From contig NZ_VEXQ01000007.1 in the NCBI RefSeq assembly GCF_006376615.1, forward strand, positions 1 to 64,000: a stretch of 64,000 nucleotides of DNA. The letters run 5' to 3'. Source of the stretch: Buttiauxella sp. B2 (GTDB taxonomy: Bacteria > Pseudomonadota > Gammaproteobacteria > Enterobacterales > Enterobacteriaceae). The position numbers were made by a program, and so were the translations under genes. Shown piece after piece: positions 1-12,692 of this stretch (positions within the stretch are counted from its first letter, which is position 1; each line of letters begins with the position of its first letter). The notes below the pieces were generated by a model. It ran no database searches. It was not told where the DNA came from and saw only the letters and a list, made by a program, of their open reading frames with translations.

Positions 1-2283
<2,283 letters not shown>

Positions 2284-2367
2284 CTATATCCTGAGACGTT
2301 CATTTAAGTAACCCAAAGCGGGCAGCTTATGTGAAGCGCCCGCTTGGTGACTAACACTCCGAAGGGA

Positions 2368-3407
<1,040 letters not shown>

Positions 3408-3430
3408 GAAATATACAACAATCCTGGATT

Positions 3431-3718
3431 TTACCAGGAAATCTGCTGTTCGTGTTTAACCGTCAATCTGACGAAATCAGTATAGCTGACCTGGCCTATG
3501 CCGGTTGAAATTTGAGCAGCTATGCCGCGAGCCTCGATATCTTCCTGCAGAGCATAAATAGAAATGGGGGCGGCGAGCAACAAATCAAGGGCTCTGGTCC
3601 CGGATAGGGCAGCAATAACCGCATCTTGTCGCAATAAAAGTTCATCACCGTGTTTCACACAGCGCAGCAACGATTCAAGATCGGTCTGAAAAGGTGAGTG
3701 TTGTAAAATATGCAGCAT
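3431..3718 (-). CDS. tusB: tRNA 2-thiouridine synthesis sulfur relay protein TusB
   Basis: This 95-residue DsrH-like protein is a structural partner in the TusBCD heterohexamer, which relays sulfur from TusA through TusE to MnmA for 2-thiolation of U34 in Lys, Glu and Gln tRNAs. It starts MLHILQHSPF and ends VRLTVKHEQQISW, matching the enterobacterial family in length and ends. It has no relay cysteine of its own, as is normal for TusB. It is the last gene of tusD-tusC-tusB, six bases after tusC. Confidence 0.96.
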   Translation of the reverse strand: MLHILQHSPFQTDLESLLRCVKHGDELLLRQDAVIAALSGTRALDLLLAAPISIYALQEDIEARGIAAQISTGIGQVSYTDFVRLTVKHEQQISW

Positions 3719-3724
3719 GCCGCC

Positions 3725-4084
3725 TCAGAAGGTTAATAGCACATCAAACTGATGCAGTAATTCGCACAACGCATCGGGCTCAAGCGGTTTTGCATCAAGA
3801 ACCCAGGCACTTTCTGACGAGAATCCCCGTTCGCGGATAGAAGCAGCGCAGAGATAGCACTGCTCAATATCGTATAACGGCAGTACACGGAATGTTGCTA
3901 TGTAATCTCTGGCAAGGATAAGCCCTGGCTGCTGGCCTGCTATCAACTGCAATACTCCGTCACCAATGAAAAACACACCAATGTCTTCGGTTAATGCCGA
4001 TGTGGCGAGTAAAGCATCTAACCCTTCACGACCTGCAGCACTACCATGAGGGGCCGATTTAAATACAAATGCGACTCGCTTCAT
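3725..4084 (-). CDS. tusC: tRNA 2-thiouridine synthesis sulfur relay protein TusC
   Basis: This 119-residue DsrF-like subunit of the TusBCD sulfur relay complex starts [20 protein letters not shown]. The ATG at 4084 is chosen because it gives the usual family length and overlaps the tusD stop as TGATG, a translational coupling signal. An upstream in-frame start at 4108 would add eight residues not seen in the family. It lies between tusD and tusB in one operon. Confidence 0.96.
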   Translation of the reverse strand: MKRVAFVFKSAPHGSAAGREGLDALLATSALTEDIGVFFIGDGVLQLIAGQQPGLILARDYIATFRVLPLYDIEQCYLCAASIRERGFSSESAWVLDAKPLEPDALCELLHQFDVLLTF

Positions 4085-4470
4085 CAGAATTGTACCGTCC
4101 GATCGCACGTCAGCGATGCTTGCGCTAATGCACCCAGCCCACTGAGAGTGAAACCGGGTTGCAAGTTATGACCCGGCAGACCGAGTTGAGTGGCTTGTTC
4201 TGCATCCGTCACACCACGACGTAATGCCGCAGCTATACAGATATGCAATTCAACACCATATTGCTGATGTAATTGTTGCCAGGCGCGAACCAAATCGAAT
4301 TCGTCACTTGCAGGCGAAGTCAGAAGGTTGGCGTTATGCACACCCTCACGGTAGAAAAATACGCTTTCCAACGTGTGACCTTCTTCGATAACAGCCCGGG
4401 AAAATTGCAACGCACTGCTAGCCTGCTGCGAGCCATAGGCCGGACCTGTCACCAGGATGGCAAAACGCAT
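4084..4470 (-). CDS. tusD: Sulfurtransferase TusD
   Basis: This 128-residue DsrE-family protein is the catalytic subunit of TusBCD. It accepts persulfide sulfur from TusA and passes it to TusE in cytosolic tRNA thiolation. The active cysteine is Cys78 in [12 protein letters not shown], equivalent to the E. coli relay cysteine. The ATG overlaps the yheO stop (TAATG) and the stop overlaps the tusC start, so yheO-tusD-tusC-tusB are translationally coupled. Confidence 0.97.
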   Translation of the reverse strand: MRFAILVTGPAYGSQQASSALQFSRAVIEEGHTLESVFFYREGVHNANLLTSPASDEFDLVRAWQQLHQQYGVELHICIAAALRRGVTDAEQATQLGLPGHNLQPGFTLSGLGALAQASLTCDRTVQF

Positions 4471-5192
4471 TACTTATCCTGTCCCTGGAAATCACCGTTT
4501 TTGAATTGGCGAATATAGAGATAAACCGTGTGCTTAGAAATGTTCAAACGATCGGCAACCTGGTTGATCGCATCTTTAATATCAAATATACCTTTCTCAT
4601 AGAGGTTCAGCACAATCTGTCGATTCTTGGCGTTGTTGGACACATTGCGGTCGGCATTCACCTCTTCAATCGTGAATTCCAGAGCCTGCATAACCAGATC
4701 CTCCACCGAGGACGCAAAGTTAACGGAAGAAGCCACTTCTGGCGTTTCCGGTGGGATAAAGGTCGACATGATTTGCGAGAATGGAACATCAAGGTTGATG
4801 TTGATGCACAACAGGCCAATGACACGTTCGTCACGATTACGAATGGCAATAGTCTCTGATTTCATCAGGACGCCACTTTTTGCACGGGTGAAATAGCATT
4901 TGGAAACGCTACTATCCGCACCGGTCATATCATGCAGCATACGCAATGCAAGATCGGTAATTGGCGAACCAATTTTACGGCCGGTATGTTCGCCATTCGC
5001 AATACGGATGGCGGAACATTTCAGATCTTGCAGCGAGTGCAACACGATTTCACAATGAGAACCAATCAGCATCGCTAACCCGTCCACTACCGCTTCGTAG
5101 GATTTTAATATTTCAAAGTCGGTTTGTTCAAAAGGACGCTGGTCCAGTAAATCGAGCTCACTGGTTTCATTGGTTAAAAGCGAATTGGACAT
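4470..5192 (-). CDS. yheO: YheO family transcriptional regulator
   Basis: This 240-residue protein has an N-terminal PAS-like YheO domain (about 30-145) and a C-terminal helix-turn-helix (about 195-235, including [20 protein letters not shown]). Length and sequence are close to E. coli YheO, a DNA-binding protein with little known about its regulon. The position immediately upstream of tusDCB, with overlapping stop and start, suggests co-transcription, though a regulatory link to tRNA thiolation is only a guess. It lies 177 bases downstream of fkpA, with the fkpA terminator between them. Confidence 0.93.
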   Translation of the reverse strand: MSNSLLTNETSELDLLDQRPFEQTDFEILKSYEAVVDGLAMLIGSHCEIVLHSLQDLKCSAIRIANGEHTGRKIGSPITDLALRMLHDMTGADSSVSKCYFTRAKSGVLMKSETIAIRNRDERVIGLLCININLDVPFSQIMSTFIPPETPEVASSVNFASSVEDLVMQALEFTIEEVNADRNVSNNAKNRQIVLNLYEKGIFDIKDAINQVADRLNISKHTVYLYIRQFKNGDFQGQDK

Positions 5193-5334
5193 TTAAAAAT
5201 ACCACCCTCTACAGAGAGCCTGTCGCGCTTATATGGTGTCAGGGCAGACTCAAACTCGTTGTTGCGCAGTCTGCTAAGGTAATACAGCGTAAGATGCGCT
5301 TTCCAGCTTTTATTATATCCTGCCTCAAATAAAA

Positions 5335-5360
5335 AACCGCCGCCCCTGAGGACGGCGGTT
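5335..5360 (-). terminator. fkpA rho-independent terminator
   Basis: AACCGCCG and CGGCGGTT form a G+C-rich stem around a short loop. On the minus strand the stem is followed directly by TTTTTTATTTG. It lies just after the fkpA stop codon. Confidence 0.9.
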
Positions 5361-5369
5361 AATAATGCC

Positions 5370-6200
5370 TTATTTGCTCTTCGCAGCATCTGCATCTGGA
5401 GCGGCTTCAGGAGCAGCATCCGGTTTAGCATCTGCTTTTGGCGCAGGCTTGATATCCAGCAGCTCAACGTCAAATACCAATGTGGAGTTTGCTGGAATTC
5501 CTGGGACGCCAGTTTTGCCATAAGCCAATTCTGGTGGAATAACGAGTTTGATTTTCCCGCCTTTCTTAAGGTTCTTCAGACCTTCAGTCCAGCCAGGGAT
5601 TACACCGTCAAGACGGAAAGACAGTGGCTCGCCACGGGTGTAAGAGTTATCGAACTCTTTACCGTCGATAAGCGTACCCTTGTAGTTCACAACAACAGTG
5701 TCGCTGTCTTTCGGTGCTTCACCAGTACCGGCTTTGTCGATTTTGTACATCAAGCCAGTATCGGAAGTTTTAACGCCTTTCTCTTTTGCGAAAGCATCAC
5801 GGAAGGCTTTGCCTTTATCCGCATTTTCTTTAGCGTCTTTTTCCATTTTCGCTTGAGCGGAAGATTTCACGCGAGCTTCGAAAGCTTGCAGCGTCTGCTC
5901 GATTTCCTGATCGGATAATTTGCTCTTATCAGCAAATGCATCCTGAACACCAGCGATCAGCTGATTCTTATCCAGCGTAATCCCTAGTTTCTCTTGTTCT
6001 TTCAGAGAGTTTTCCATGTAACGGCCCAGCGAAGCACCTAATGCATACGCAGATTTCTGGTCGTCATTCTTGAATGCCGCGTTGCTTGCAGCAGGAGCCG
6101 CAGCATCTTTAGCGGCAGCAGCCGGGGCAGCGAACGCCGGAGCGCTCAGGGCAACGGCCATCGTGGTCGCCAGTAGCGTTACTTTAAACAGTGATTTCAT
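5370..6200 (-). CDS. fkpA: Periplasmic FKBP-type peptidyl-prolyl isomerase and chaperone FkpA
   Basis: This 276-residue protein speeds cis-trans prolyl isomerisation and acts as a chaperone on folding periplasmic proteins. Residues 1-24 are a Sec signal peptide ending in SAPAFA. Helical N-terminal dimerisation segments (about 40-145) precede a C-terminal FKBP domain with VVNYKGTLIDGKEFDNSY and GVIPGWTEGL. The tail is an Ala/Pro/Asp-rich linker of about 25 residues, slightly longer than in E. coli. The ATG at 6200 is chosen for the signal peptide and the GGAG box upstream. FkpA is a sigma-E target in E. coli. Confidence 0.97.
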   Translation of the reverse strand: MKSLFKVTLLATTMAVALSAPAFAAPAAAAKDAAAPAASNAAFKNDDQKSAYALGASLGRYMENSLKEQEKLGITLDKNQLIAGVQDAFADKSKLSDQEIEQTLQAFEARVKSSAQAKMEKDAKENADKGKAFRDAFAKEKGVKTSDTGLMYKIDKAGTGEAPKDSDTVVVNYKGTLIDGKEFDNSYTRGEPLSFRLDGVIPGWTEGLKNLKKGGKIKLVIPPELAYGKTGVPGIPANSTLVFDVELLDIKPAPKADAKPDAAPEAAPDADAAKSK

Positions 6201-6427
6201 CCATTTCTCCAGGGCCGGGGCCTCTAACCCCAAGGTTATTATCAACTAAGAGACGTACTATAACGTCGTGGAAGAAATCTACACAATCTCTCCGCGTCTT
6301 ATCGAGACAAATTCAGACTCTTTTTGTATAAAGAAGTTTCGTCCTGAGCAAAACGGCGCTGTAACATGCGTTTTTTTTCAGTAGAATCGCCGCAAATTGT
6401 CCATCCGCAGGCCAGGAGAGATTAGCC

Positions 6428-6646
6428 ATGCAACAAAAGTCGACCGAACAACGGCTGGAAGAACTTGAGAGTCGTCTCGCTTTCCAGGAGATTACAATAG
6501 AAGAGTTAAATCAGACAGTAACGGCACACGAATTGGAGATGGTCAAACTACGCGAGCATTTTCGTTTGCTGGTAGAAAAGTTGAAAGCTAGCCAACCATC
6601 GATGGTTGCCTCGGAAGCTGAAGAAACACCACCTCCGCACTACTAG
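6428..6646 (+). CDS. slyX: SlyX family coiled-coil protein
   Basis: This 72-residue protein is almost entirely a predicted coiled coil (about residues 5-57, rich in Glu, Leu and Gln) with a short Pro-rich tail ending TPPPHY, the SlyX hallmark. Its function is unknown in every organism I know of. A good ribosome site, CCAGGAGAG, precedes the ATG. It is divergent from fkpA and converges on slyD, sharing a bidirectional terminator with it. Confidence 0.95.
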   Translation: MQQKSTEQRLEELESRLAFQEITIEELNQTVTAHELEMVKLREHFRLLVEKLKASQPSMVASEAEETPPPHY

Positions 6647-6658
6647 CGATACAAAAAG

Positions 6659-6687
6659 AAAAGGCGTGTCAGTGACACGCCTTTTTT
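6659..6687. terminator. Bidirectional terminator between slyX and slyD
   Basis: AAGGCGTGTCA and TGACACGCCTT form a near-perfect palindromic stem, flanked by an A-rich run on one side and TTTTTT on the other. It therefore ends transcription of both convergent genes. Confidence 0.92.
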
Positions 6688-6699
6688 ATGTTTAGCAGA

Positions 6700-7281
6700 T
6701 TAGTGGCAACCGCAGCCGCCATTACCGCCACAACCGCCTTTACCATGTTCGTGATCATGATCGTGACCGTGGCCACCACAGCAACCATCGTCGCCGTGAT
6801 CGTGGTGATGGTCGTGCTCGCCGTGAACGTGGCCATGAGCCAGCTCTTCAGCAGTTGCTTCACGAATTGCAATAACTTCTACGTTGAAGCTCAGGTTTTG
6901 GCCTGCCAGCATGTGGTTGCCATCGACAACAACGTGTTCGTCTTCAACTGCAGTAATCTCAACTGGCACTGGACCTTGGTCGGTATCAGCCATAAAGCGC
7001 ATACCCACTTCCAGCTCGTCAACACCCATGAAGACGTCTTTCGGTACACGCTGAACCAGATTTTCGTCGTATTGGCCGTAAGCGTCATTTGCGCCAACGT
7101 TCACGTCGAAACGATCACCAACTACGTGACCGTCCAGAGCTGTTTCTAAACCTGAAATCAGGGAGCCATGACCATGCAGATAGTCAAGCGGCGCACTCAC
7201 CGGAGACTCATCAACCAACACACCGTCTTCTGTACGTACCTGATAAGCCAGGCTGACCACCAGGTCTTTTGCTACTTTCAT
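6700..7281 (-). CDS. slyD: FKBP-type prolyl isomerase and nickel metallochaperone SlyD
   Basis: This 193-residue cytosolic protein couples an FKBP prolyl isomerase domain (about 1-70 and 130-150) to an inserted IF chaperone flap (about 76-120). The C-terminal tail (about 148-193) is extremely rich in His, Cys, Asp and Gly (HDHHHDHGDD, CCGGHGHDHDHEHG, GCGCH) and binds nickel and zinc. SlyD assists hydrogenase nickel insertion in E. coli, and host SlyD is needed by phage phiX174 lysis protein E. AGGAGA lies just upstream of the ATG. Confidence 0.97.
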   Translation of the reverse strand: MKVAKDLVVSLAYQVRTEDGVLVDESPVSAPLDYLHGHGSLISGLETALDGHVVGDRFDVNVGANDAYGQYDENLVQRVPKDVFMGVDELEVGMRFMADTDQGPVPVEITAVEDEHVVVDGNHMLAGQNLSFNVEVIAIREATAEELAHGHVHGEHDHHHDHGDDGCCGGHGHDHDHEHGKGGCGGNGGCGCH

Positions 7282-7379
7282 GATATCTCCTGAGCGAGCG
7301 TGAGAAAAAAACTGGCGCCGATTGTAGCGGAATTTAGCGCCGGTGTACCCCTAAGCTTAAAAAAAGCTGACGCATCTCG

Positions 7380-7580
7380 CTAGTCCGGATGAAAAATCCC
7401 GATGACTTGCTCTTGTTCGCGAACGTGCTCGCGAGCCTGCTTATCCGCCTCACGCATCTGGTGGCCGCACTTAACACATTCAACAATATCGACATTGTTC
7501 TCACGCCACATCGCGAGGGAATCTCGCGCCTGGCATTTGGGGCAAACGGCCCCAGCAATAAAACGTTTACGCACCGGCAT
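7380..7580 (-). CDS. yheV: YheV family zinc-ribbon protein
   Basis: This 66-residue protein carries two Cys-x2-Cys pairs, CPKC near residue 13 and CVKC near residue 36, forming a small zinc ribbon, and ends EQVIGIFHPD. It belongs to the conserved YheV family of unknown function. The ATG at 7580 is preferred over the GTG at 7589 because the AAGG box sits at proper spacing and the N-terminus MPVRKRFIAG matches the family. It lies 14 bases after kefB and is probably co-transcribed with kefG-kefB. Confidence 0.92.
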   Translation of the reverse strand: MPVRKRFIAGAVCPKCQARDSLAMWRENNVDIVECVKCGHQMREADKQAREHVREQEQVIGIFHPD

Positions 7581-7594
7581 TCGCTTCACCTTAA

Positions 7595-9403
7595 TTATTC
7601 AAAATCATCCCAACCATCGAACTGCCGACGCTCTAGTTGCATCTCGCGCTCGAAAATCTCTTCTAACTCACGACGAGCTTCACGCACCCTGGAAATTTGT
7701 GCGTTATCGGTATGAATCGGCATTAACTCACGCAGCATACTCATATCTAACCGCCGGAAGTGAAGTTGTGCGCGATGCGCCTGATGTGGATGCATACCTA
7801 ACGTCATCAGCGCCTTACGCCCTAACTCTAGCGCACTGGAAAACGTCTCGCGTGAGAACTGCGTTACTCCAGCTTGCAACAATTCGTGAGCTTCTACACG
7901 TCCTCTGGCACGAGCCAAAATCGCCAGATGTGGAAAGTGTTGTTGACACAAATGAACCACTTTCATCGTATCTTCCGGCTCGTTACAGGTAATCACGATA
8001 GATTTTGCGGTCTCGGCACCCGCAGAACGCAGCAGCTCAAGTTCAGTCGCGTCGCCGTAATAAACCTTATAGCCGTATTTCCGCATCAGGCTTACGGAGC
8101 TGATATCTCTCTCCAGCACGGTGATGCGCATTTTGTTCGCCATCAACAAACGTCCAATCACCTGCCCGAAACGCCCAAAGCCAACAATAATGACTTGCGG
8201 TTGGTCGTCTTCCACGTACGGCTTTTCATCAATTTCATCATCGGCAACGTTAAAACGTCGCGCAAGAATGGCATCGACACCTTTCATCAGCAATGGAGTC
8301 GTCATCATTGAAAGCGTGACGGTGACCAGTAGCAATGGCATCTGGTCACCACTAAACAGCTTTTGCGATGAAGCGGTAGAAAACAGAACAAATGCAAACT
8401 CCCCGCCCTGGCTCAGAACGCCAGAAAACTGCAATCGTTCAGAGCGTCGCAAACCATAGAACCACGACAAGCCATACAACACTGTGGCTTTAACTGCCAC
8501 CAGCACCAGCACACCCAAAACGACCCAGAATATATGGGTGTAAAGCACGCCAAGATTTAGCGCCATGCCCACGGAGATGAAGAACAACCCTAGCAATAAC
8601 CCTTTAAAAGGATCGATAGCGGTTTCCAGTTCGTGCCGATATTCACTTTCAGCCAATAGCACACCCGCGATGAATGTACCTAGCGCCATGGAAAAGCCCA
8701 ACGCATCCATGAATAACGCCGAGCCCAACACCAACAGCAATGCCGCAGCGGTAAAAACTTCCCGAACACCGGAACCGGCAATAAACCGGAAGAGAGGCTT
8801 TAACAGGTAACGTCCGCCAACCAACATGCCTGCAAACGCCAATACTTTGAAGCCTACTTTTATCCAATCGGGGCTATCGTCACCATGCCCTGCCAGCAGA
8901 GGTACCAGAGCAATCGCCGGAATAACGGCTAAATCCTGGAACAACAGAACAGAAAAACCGAGCTGTCCGGATTCGTTGCGATTCATACCTTTGTCGCGCA
9001 TCAACTGTAACGCCATAGCGGTGGATGACATCGCCAGGCCAATACCGCCAATCACCGCCGCCTGCCAGGAAAACTGCGTCAGCATCAGTAGCCCGGCAAG
9101 CACCAGTGCGCTAAGCAAGACCTGTGCTGCACCCACGCCAAATATAGAACGTCGAAGTTGCCACAATTTTGATGGGTTCAATTCAAGCCCGATAATAAAC
9201 ATCAGGAACACAACACCCAATTCAGAGAAGTGAAGAATTTCATCCACATCACTGATAAAACCTAAACCCCACGGCCCAATAGCAATACCTGCAAGTAAAT
9301 AACCCAGCACCGCGCCAATGCCCAAACGAGCGGCTATGGGTACAGCGACAACCGCCGCAAACAAAAATAGAACCCCGGCTAGCAATACGTCCGATCCTTC
9401 CAT
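7595..9403 (-). CDS. kefB: Glutathione-regulated potassium efflux antiporter KefB
   Basis: This 602-residue inner-membrane K+/H+ antiporter is held closed by glutathione and opened by glutathione adducts of electrophiles, acidifying the cytoplasm for protection. Residues 1-380 form the CPA2 transporter with about a dozen membrane segments (e.g. [20 protein letters not shown]). A Rossmann RCK domain follows with [10 protein letters not shown] near residue 405. The ATG at 9403 overlaps the kefG stop (TGATG), which fixes the start; a longer frame adds 12 residues not found in the family. Confidence 0.97.
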   Translation of the reverse strand: MEGSDVLLAGVLFLFAAVVAVPIAARLGIGAVLGYLLAGIAIGPWGLGFISDVDEILHFSELGVVFLMFIIGLELNPSKLWQLRRSIFGVGAAQVLLSALVLAGLLMLTQFSWQAAVIGGIGLAMSSTAMALQLMRDKGMNRNESGQLGFSVLLFQDLAVIPAIALVPLLAGHGDDSPDWIKVGFKVLAFAGMLVGGRYLLKPLFRFIAGSGVREVFTAAALLLVLGSALFMDALGFSMALGTFIAGVLLAESEYRHELETAIDPFKGLLLGLFFISVGMALNLGVLYTHIFWVVLGVLVLVAVKATVLYGLSWFYGLRRSERLQFSGVLSQGGEFAFVLFSTASSQKLFSGDQMPLLLVTVTLSMMTTPLLMKGVDAILARRFNVADDEIDEKPYVEDDQPQVIIVGFGRFGQVIGRLLMANKMRITVLERDISSVSLMRKYGYKVYYGDATELELLRSAGAETAKSIVITCNEPEDTMKVVHLCQQHFPHLAILARARGRVEAHELLQAGVTQFSRETFSSALELGRKALMTLGMHPHQAHRAQLHFRRLDMSMLRELMPIHTDNAQISRVREARRELEEIFEREMQLERRQFDGWDDFE

Positions 9404-9957
9404 CAGCGACCTCCCGGTGGTAACGGCGACGCCAACCATTCACCATACGCTTTTGCATGGCTGGCTAGCTCCTGAGGAGATTGGCGGCGAGCCCAGTAAA
9501 CAATGATGGGATTCATCCAGTGCATACGGCACATCGCAGCAGTAAGTTCAAAGGGGCGCAAAATATCGGTTAGCGGAAAACGATTAAAACCATCATGCCG
9601 ATAGGCACCTTCCGGCTCTCCGGTGGTGATCACACTACGCCAGTACTTTCCCGCCAGAGCATTACCTCCGACACCGCTTGCAAATCCACGGCTCAGCACA
9701 CGATCCAGCCACTCTTTGAGCAATGCCGGGCAACTGTAGGTATAAAGAGGATGTTGGAAGACGATGACATCATGTTCTTGCAGCAAGGCCTGCTCACGAT
9801 AGACATCGATAAAAAAATCAGGATAGTGCGCATAAAGATCATGCACAGTCACATTTTCAAGCTTCTGCGCCGCCTGGAGTAAGACGCGGTTGGCGACCGA
9901 GTCTTGTGACTCCGGATGGGCATATAGCAGCAAAACTTTCGGCGGCTGCGACATCAT
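9403..9957 (-). CDS. kefG: KefB ancillary quinone oxidoreductase-like protein KefG
   Basis: This 184-residue flavodoxin-fold NAD(P)H dehydrogenase (quinone) family protein starts [20 protein letters not shown]. KefG binds KefB and is needed for full efflux activity. The flavin-binding motifs [11 protein letters not shown] (N-terminus), [17 protein letters not shown] and TTGEPEGAY are intact. The start at 9957 matches E. coli; a frame from 9978 adds seven residues without support. It is coupled to kefB by a one-base overlap. Confidence 0.96.
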   Translation of the reverse strand: MMSQPPKVLLLYAHPESQDSVANRVLLQAAQKLENVTVHDLYAHYPDFFIDVYREQALLQEHDVIVFQHPLYTYSCPALLKEWLDRVLSRGFASGVGGNALAGKYWRSVITTGEPEGAYRHDGFNRFPLTDILRPFELTAAMCRMHWMNPIIVYWARRQSPQELASHAKAYGEWLASPLPPGGR

Positions 9958-10079
9958 TACCCTCCAGGGCGTCGTCATAGTGATTTTTTTGGGCTACCAT
10001 GCAGCCCGACGCGGTGCCGACAGCATCACGTTACCTTAATATAATGACAATTTAACATACTCTGAACATACGGCGCTTT

Positions 10080-11984
10080 ATGATTGTTTTCTCCTCGTTA
10101 CAAATTCGTCGCGGCACACGCGTTCTGCTGGATAACGCCACCGCTACCATTAATCCGGGCCAAAAAGTGGGTCTGGTGGGTAAAAACGGCTGCGGTAAAT
10201 CCACGCTGCTGGCGCTACTGAAGAACGAGATCAGCGCCGATGGTGGCAGCATGACCTATCCTGGCAACTGGGCGCTGGCTTGGGTTAATCAGGAAACCCC
10301 TGCATTGGCGATGCCGGCCATTGAATATGTTATTGATGGCGATCGCGAGTTCCGCCAGCTTGAAGCTGAACTGGAAAAAGCCAATGAACGCAACGATGGC
10401 CATGCAATTGCGCTGGTTCATGGCAAACTCGATGCAGTTGATGCCTGGACTATTCGCTCCCGCGCCTCAAGTTTGCTGCACGGCCTAGGCTTCAGCAATG
10501 AACAGCTTGAACGTCCGGTTAGTGATTTTTCCGGTGGCTGGCGCATGCGCCTGAACCTGGCACAGGCACTAATTTGCCGCTCCGATTTACTGCTGCTTGA
10601 TGAACCGACTAACCACCTGGACTTAGATGCAGTTATCTGGCTGGAACGTTGGTTGAAAAACTATCAAGGCACGTTGATTCTTATTTCCCACGACCGTGAC
10701 TTCCTCGATCCGGTAGTCGGTAAAATTATTCATATCGAACAAGAGTCGATGTTTGAATACACCGGCAACTATTCATCGTTTGAAGGCCAGCGTGCCACGC
10801 GCCTTGCTCAACAACAGTCGATGTTTGAAAGCCAGCAGGAGCGTGTCGCGCACCTGCAAAGTTTTATCGACCGTTTCAAAGCCAAGGCCAGTAAAGCTAA
10901 GCAAGCGCAAAGCCGCGTGAAGATGCTTGAACGTATGGAGCTGATTGCCCCGGCGCATGTCGATAACCCGTTCCATTTCAGCTTCCGCGCCCCAGAAAGT
11001 TTGCCGAATCCACTTTTGCGTATGGAAAAAGTCAGTGCAGGTTATGGCGACCGCGTGATCCTTGACTCCATCAAACTGAATCTGGTCCCTGGTTCTCGCA
11101 TCGGCCTGCTTGGCCGCAACGGTGCCGGTAAATCAACGCTGATTAAACTTCTGGCGGAAGAAATCAAACCTTTGCAGGGCGATATTGGCCTGGCAAAAGG
11201 GGTTAAGCTGGGTTACTTCGCACAGCATCAATTGGAATATTTACGCGCTGATGAGTCTCCGTTGCAGCATCTTTCACGCATCGCGCCGAAAGAGCTTGAA
11301 CAACAGTTGCGTGACTACCTGGGCGGCTTTGGTTTCCGGGGCGATAAAGTCACTGAGCAAACCGCACGTTTCTCTGGCGGTGAAAAAGCACGCCTGGTAC
11401 TGGCACTGGTTGTCTGGCAGCGCCCTAACCTGCTACTGCTCGATGAACCGACCAACCACCTTGATCTCGATATGCGCCAGGCACTAACCGAGGCGTTGAT
11501 TGATTTCGAAGGCGCACTGGTTGTGGTTTCGCACGATCGTCACTTACTGCGTTCAACTACCGACGATCTCTATCTGGTACATGATGGAAAGGTCGAAGCA
11601 TTTGACGGCGATCTGGAAGATTATCAGCAGTGGCTTGTGGATTTGCAAAAGCAGGAAAACCAACCGCTTGATTCGGCAAAAGATAACGTAAACAGTGCCC
11701 AGGCGCGTAAAGATCAAAAACGCCGCGAAGCGGAGTTACGCACCCAAACGCAACCATTACGTAAGCAAATCACGCATCTTGAAAAGCAGATGGAAAAACT
11801 GAACGTACAGCTTGCTGCCGTAGAAGAAAAACTGGCTGATAGCGCTATTTACGACCAAAGTCGCAAAGCAGAAATGACCGAATGCCTGCAAACTCAGGTG
11901 AAAGTGAAGTCGGCGTTAGAAGAATGCGAAATGGAATGGCTGGATGCACACGATCAGTTAGAACAGATAATGCAGGCCGAATAA
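10080..11984 (+). CDS. yheS: ABC-F family ATPase YheS
   Basis: This 634-residue soluble protein has two ABC ATPase domains and no membrane segments. Walker A motifs are GKNGCGKST (about 34-42) and GRNGAGKST (about 345-353). The signatures FSGGW and FSGGE and the Walker B motifs LLLLDEPTNHLD are present twice. The linker between them is the P-site tRNA-interaction motif, and a charged coiled coil follows the second domain. ABC-F proteins act on stalled ribosomes; YheS has been linked to relief of nascent-chain arrest in E. coli. It is divergent from kefG and ends in a good terminator. Confidence 0.96.
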   Translation: MIVFSSLQIRRGTRVLLDNATATINPGQKVGLVGKNGCGKSTLLALLKNEISADGGSMTYPGNWALAWVNQETPALAMPAIEYVIDGDREFRQLEAELEKANERNDGHAIALVHGKLDAVDAWTIRSRASSLLHGLGFSNEQLERPVSDFSGGWRMRLNLAQALICRSDLLLLDEPTNHLDLDAVIWLERWLKNYQGTLILISHDRDFLDPVVGKIIHIEQESMFEYTGNYSSFEGQRATRLAQQQSMFESQQERVAHLQSFIDRFKAKASKAKQAQSRVKMLERMELIAPAHVDNPFHFSFRAPESLPNPLLRMEKVSAGYGDRVILDSIKLNLVPGSRIGLLGRNGAGKSTLIKLLAEEIKPLQGDIGLAKGVKLGYFAQHQLEYLRADESPLQHLSRIAPKELEQQLRDYLGGFGFRGDKVTEQTARFSGGEKARLVLALVVWQRPNLLLLDEPTNHLDLDMRQALTEALIDFEGALVVVSHDRHLLRSTTDDLYLVHDGKVEAFDGDLEDYQQWLVDLQKQENQPLDSAKDNVNSAQARKDQKRREAELRTQTQPLRKQITHLEKQMEKLNVQLAAVEEKLADSAIYDQSRKAEMTECLQTQVKVKSALEECEMEWLDAHDQLEQIMQAE

Positions 11985-11993
11985 TCGGCTTGC

Positions 11994-12020
11994 ACAGCCC
12001 TCTCCCGTTGAGAGGGCTGT
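11994..12020 (+). terminator. yheS terminator
   Basis: ACAGCCCTCTC and GAGAGGGCTGT pair as a perfect 11-bp stem with a 5-base loop, just after the yheS stop. The tract after it is A-rich on the plus strand, so on the minus strand a T-run precedes the hairpin. The LysE-type gene converges from the other side. Confidence 0.7.
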
Positions 12021-12030
12021 AAAAACAAAA

Positions 12031-12630
12031 TCAGTGCCAAATCAGCAACACACAGGCAGCGGTTAGCAATCCCATAAAGATGTTGAAGGTTGCCCAAGCG
12101 CGGCGGCTACGAAGCAATATGCCAATCATGCTGCCGAATGCAATCCAGATGATACCCGCGACAATGTTGACCAACGCAATACCAATACTGATTAACACAA
12201 CAGAATGCAGATACTGAGTACCGGCGAGAGTGAAACTCGCAACTGCGCCTAGCGCCATCAACCATGCTTTGGGGTTGATAACCTGTAACAAACCGCCCTG
12301 CCAGAATGGAATAGGTGCCGGAGGTGGTGCATCTGCTTCCAGTTTTTCGTAGGTTGCGGTGCCGATTTTCCAGGCAAGCCATAAAAGATAAGCGCTACCG
12401 GCAATCTTCAGGATAAGGTGCAGGGCAGGATAAACCAGGATTAAGCTACCGACGCCGAAGGCCACCAGTAAAAGGATGCACTGCATCCCCAGCATAATGC
12501 CTATCATCAAAGGTATGGTACGCATAAATCCGTAATTGGCGCCGGAAGACGTAAGCAACATATTGTTTGGGCCGGGTGTAATGGCAGCGACCCAAAGAAA
12601 ACCAAGCATTGAGAAGAAAAGCGTTTCCAT
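12031..12630 (-). CDS. LysE/RhtB family amino-acid exporter
   Basis: This 199-residue inner-membrane protein starts METLFFSMLGFLWVAAITPG. The PGPNN motif at the end of the first helix (about residues 19-23), five to six hydrophobic segments, and the NPKAWL motif near residue 115 define the LysE/RhtB translocator family, which exports amino acids or their analogues. The specific substrate cannot be told. E. coli K-12 has no gene here, so it is an accessory insertion between yheS and yheT. The ATG at 12630 has only a weak ribosome site and sits just after a small palindrome; a GTG at 12648 would add six residues. Confidence 0.88.
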   Translation of the reverse strand: METLFFSMLGFLWVAAITPGPNNMLLTSSGANYGFMRTIPLMIGIMLGMQCILLLVAFGVGSLILVYPALHLILKIAGSAYLLWLAWKIGTATYEKLEADAPPPAPIPFWQGGLLQVINPKAWLMALGAVASFTLAGTQYLHSVVLISIGIALVNIVAGIIWIAFGSMIGILLRSRRAWATFNIFMGLLTAACVLLIWH

Positions 12631-12692
12631 GAAATGGGTGTTCCACACCCGGTAAAGTTAATTAGCAAACTAAATGAAACTAACAGTGTGAT

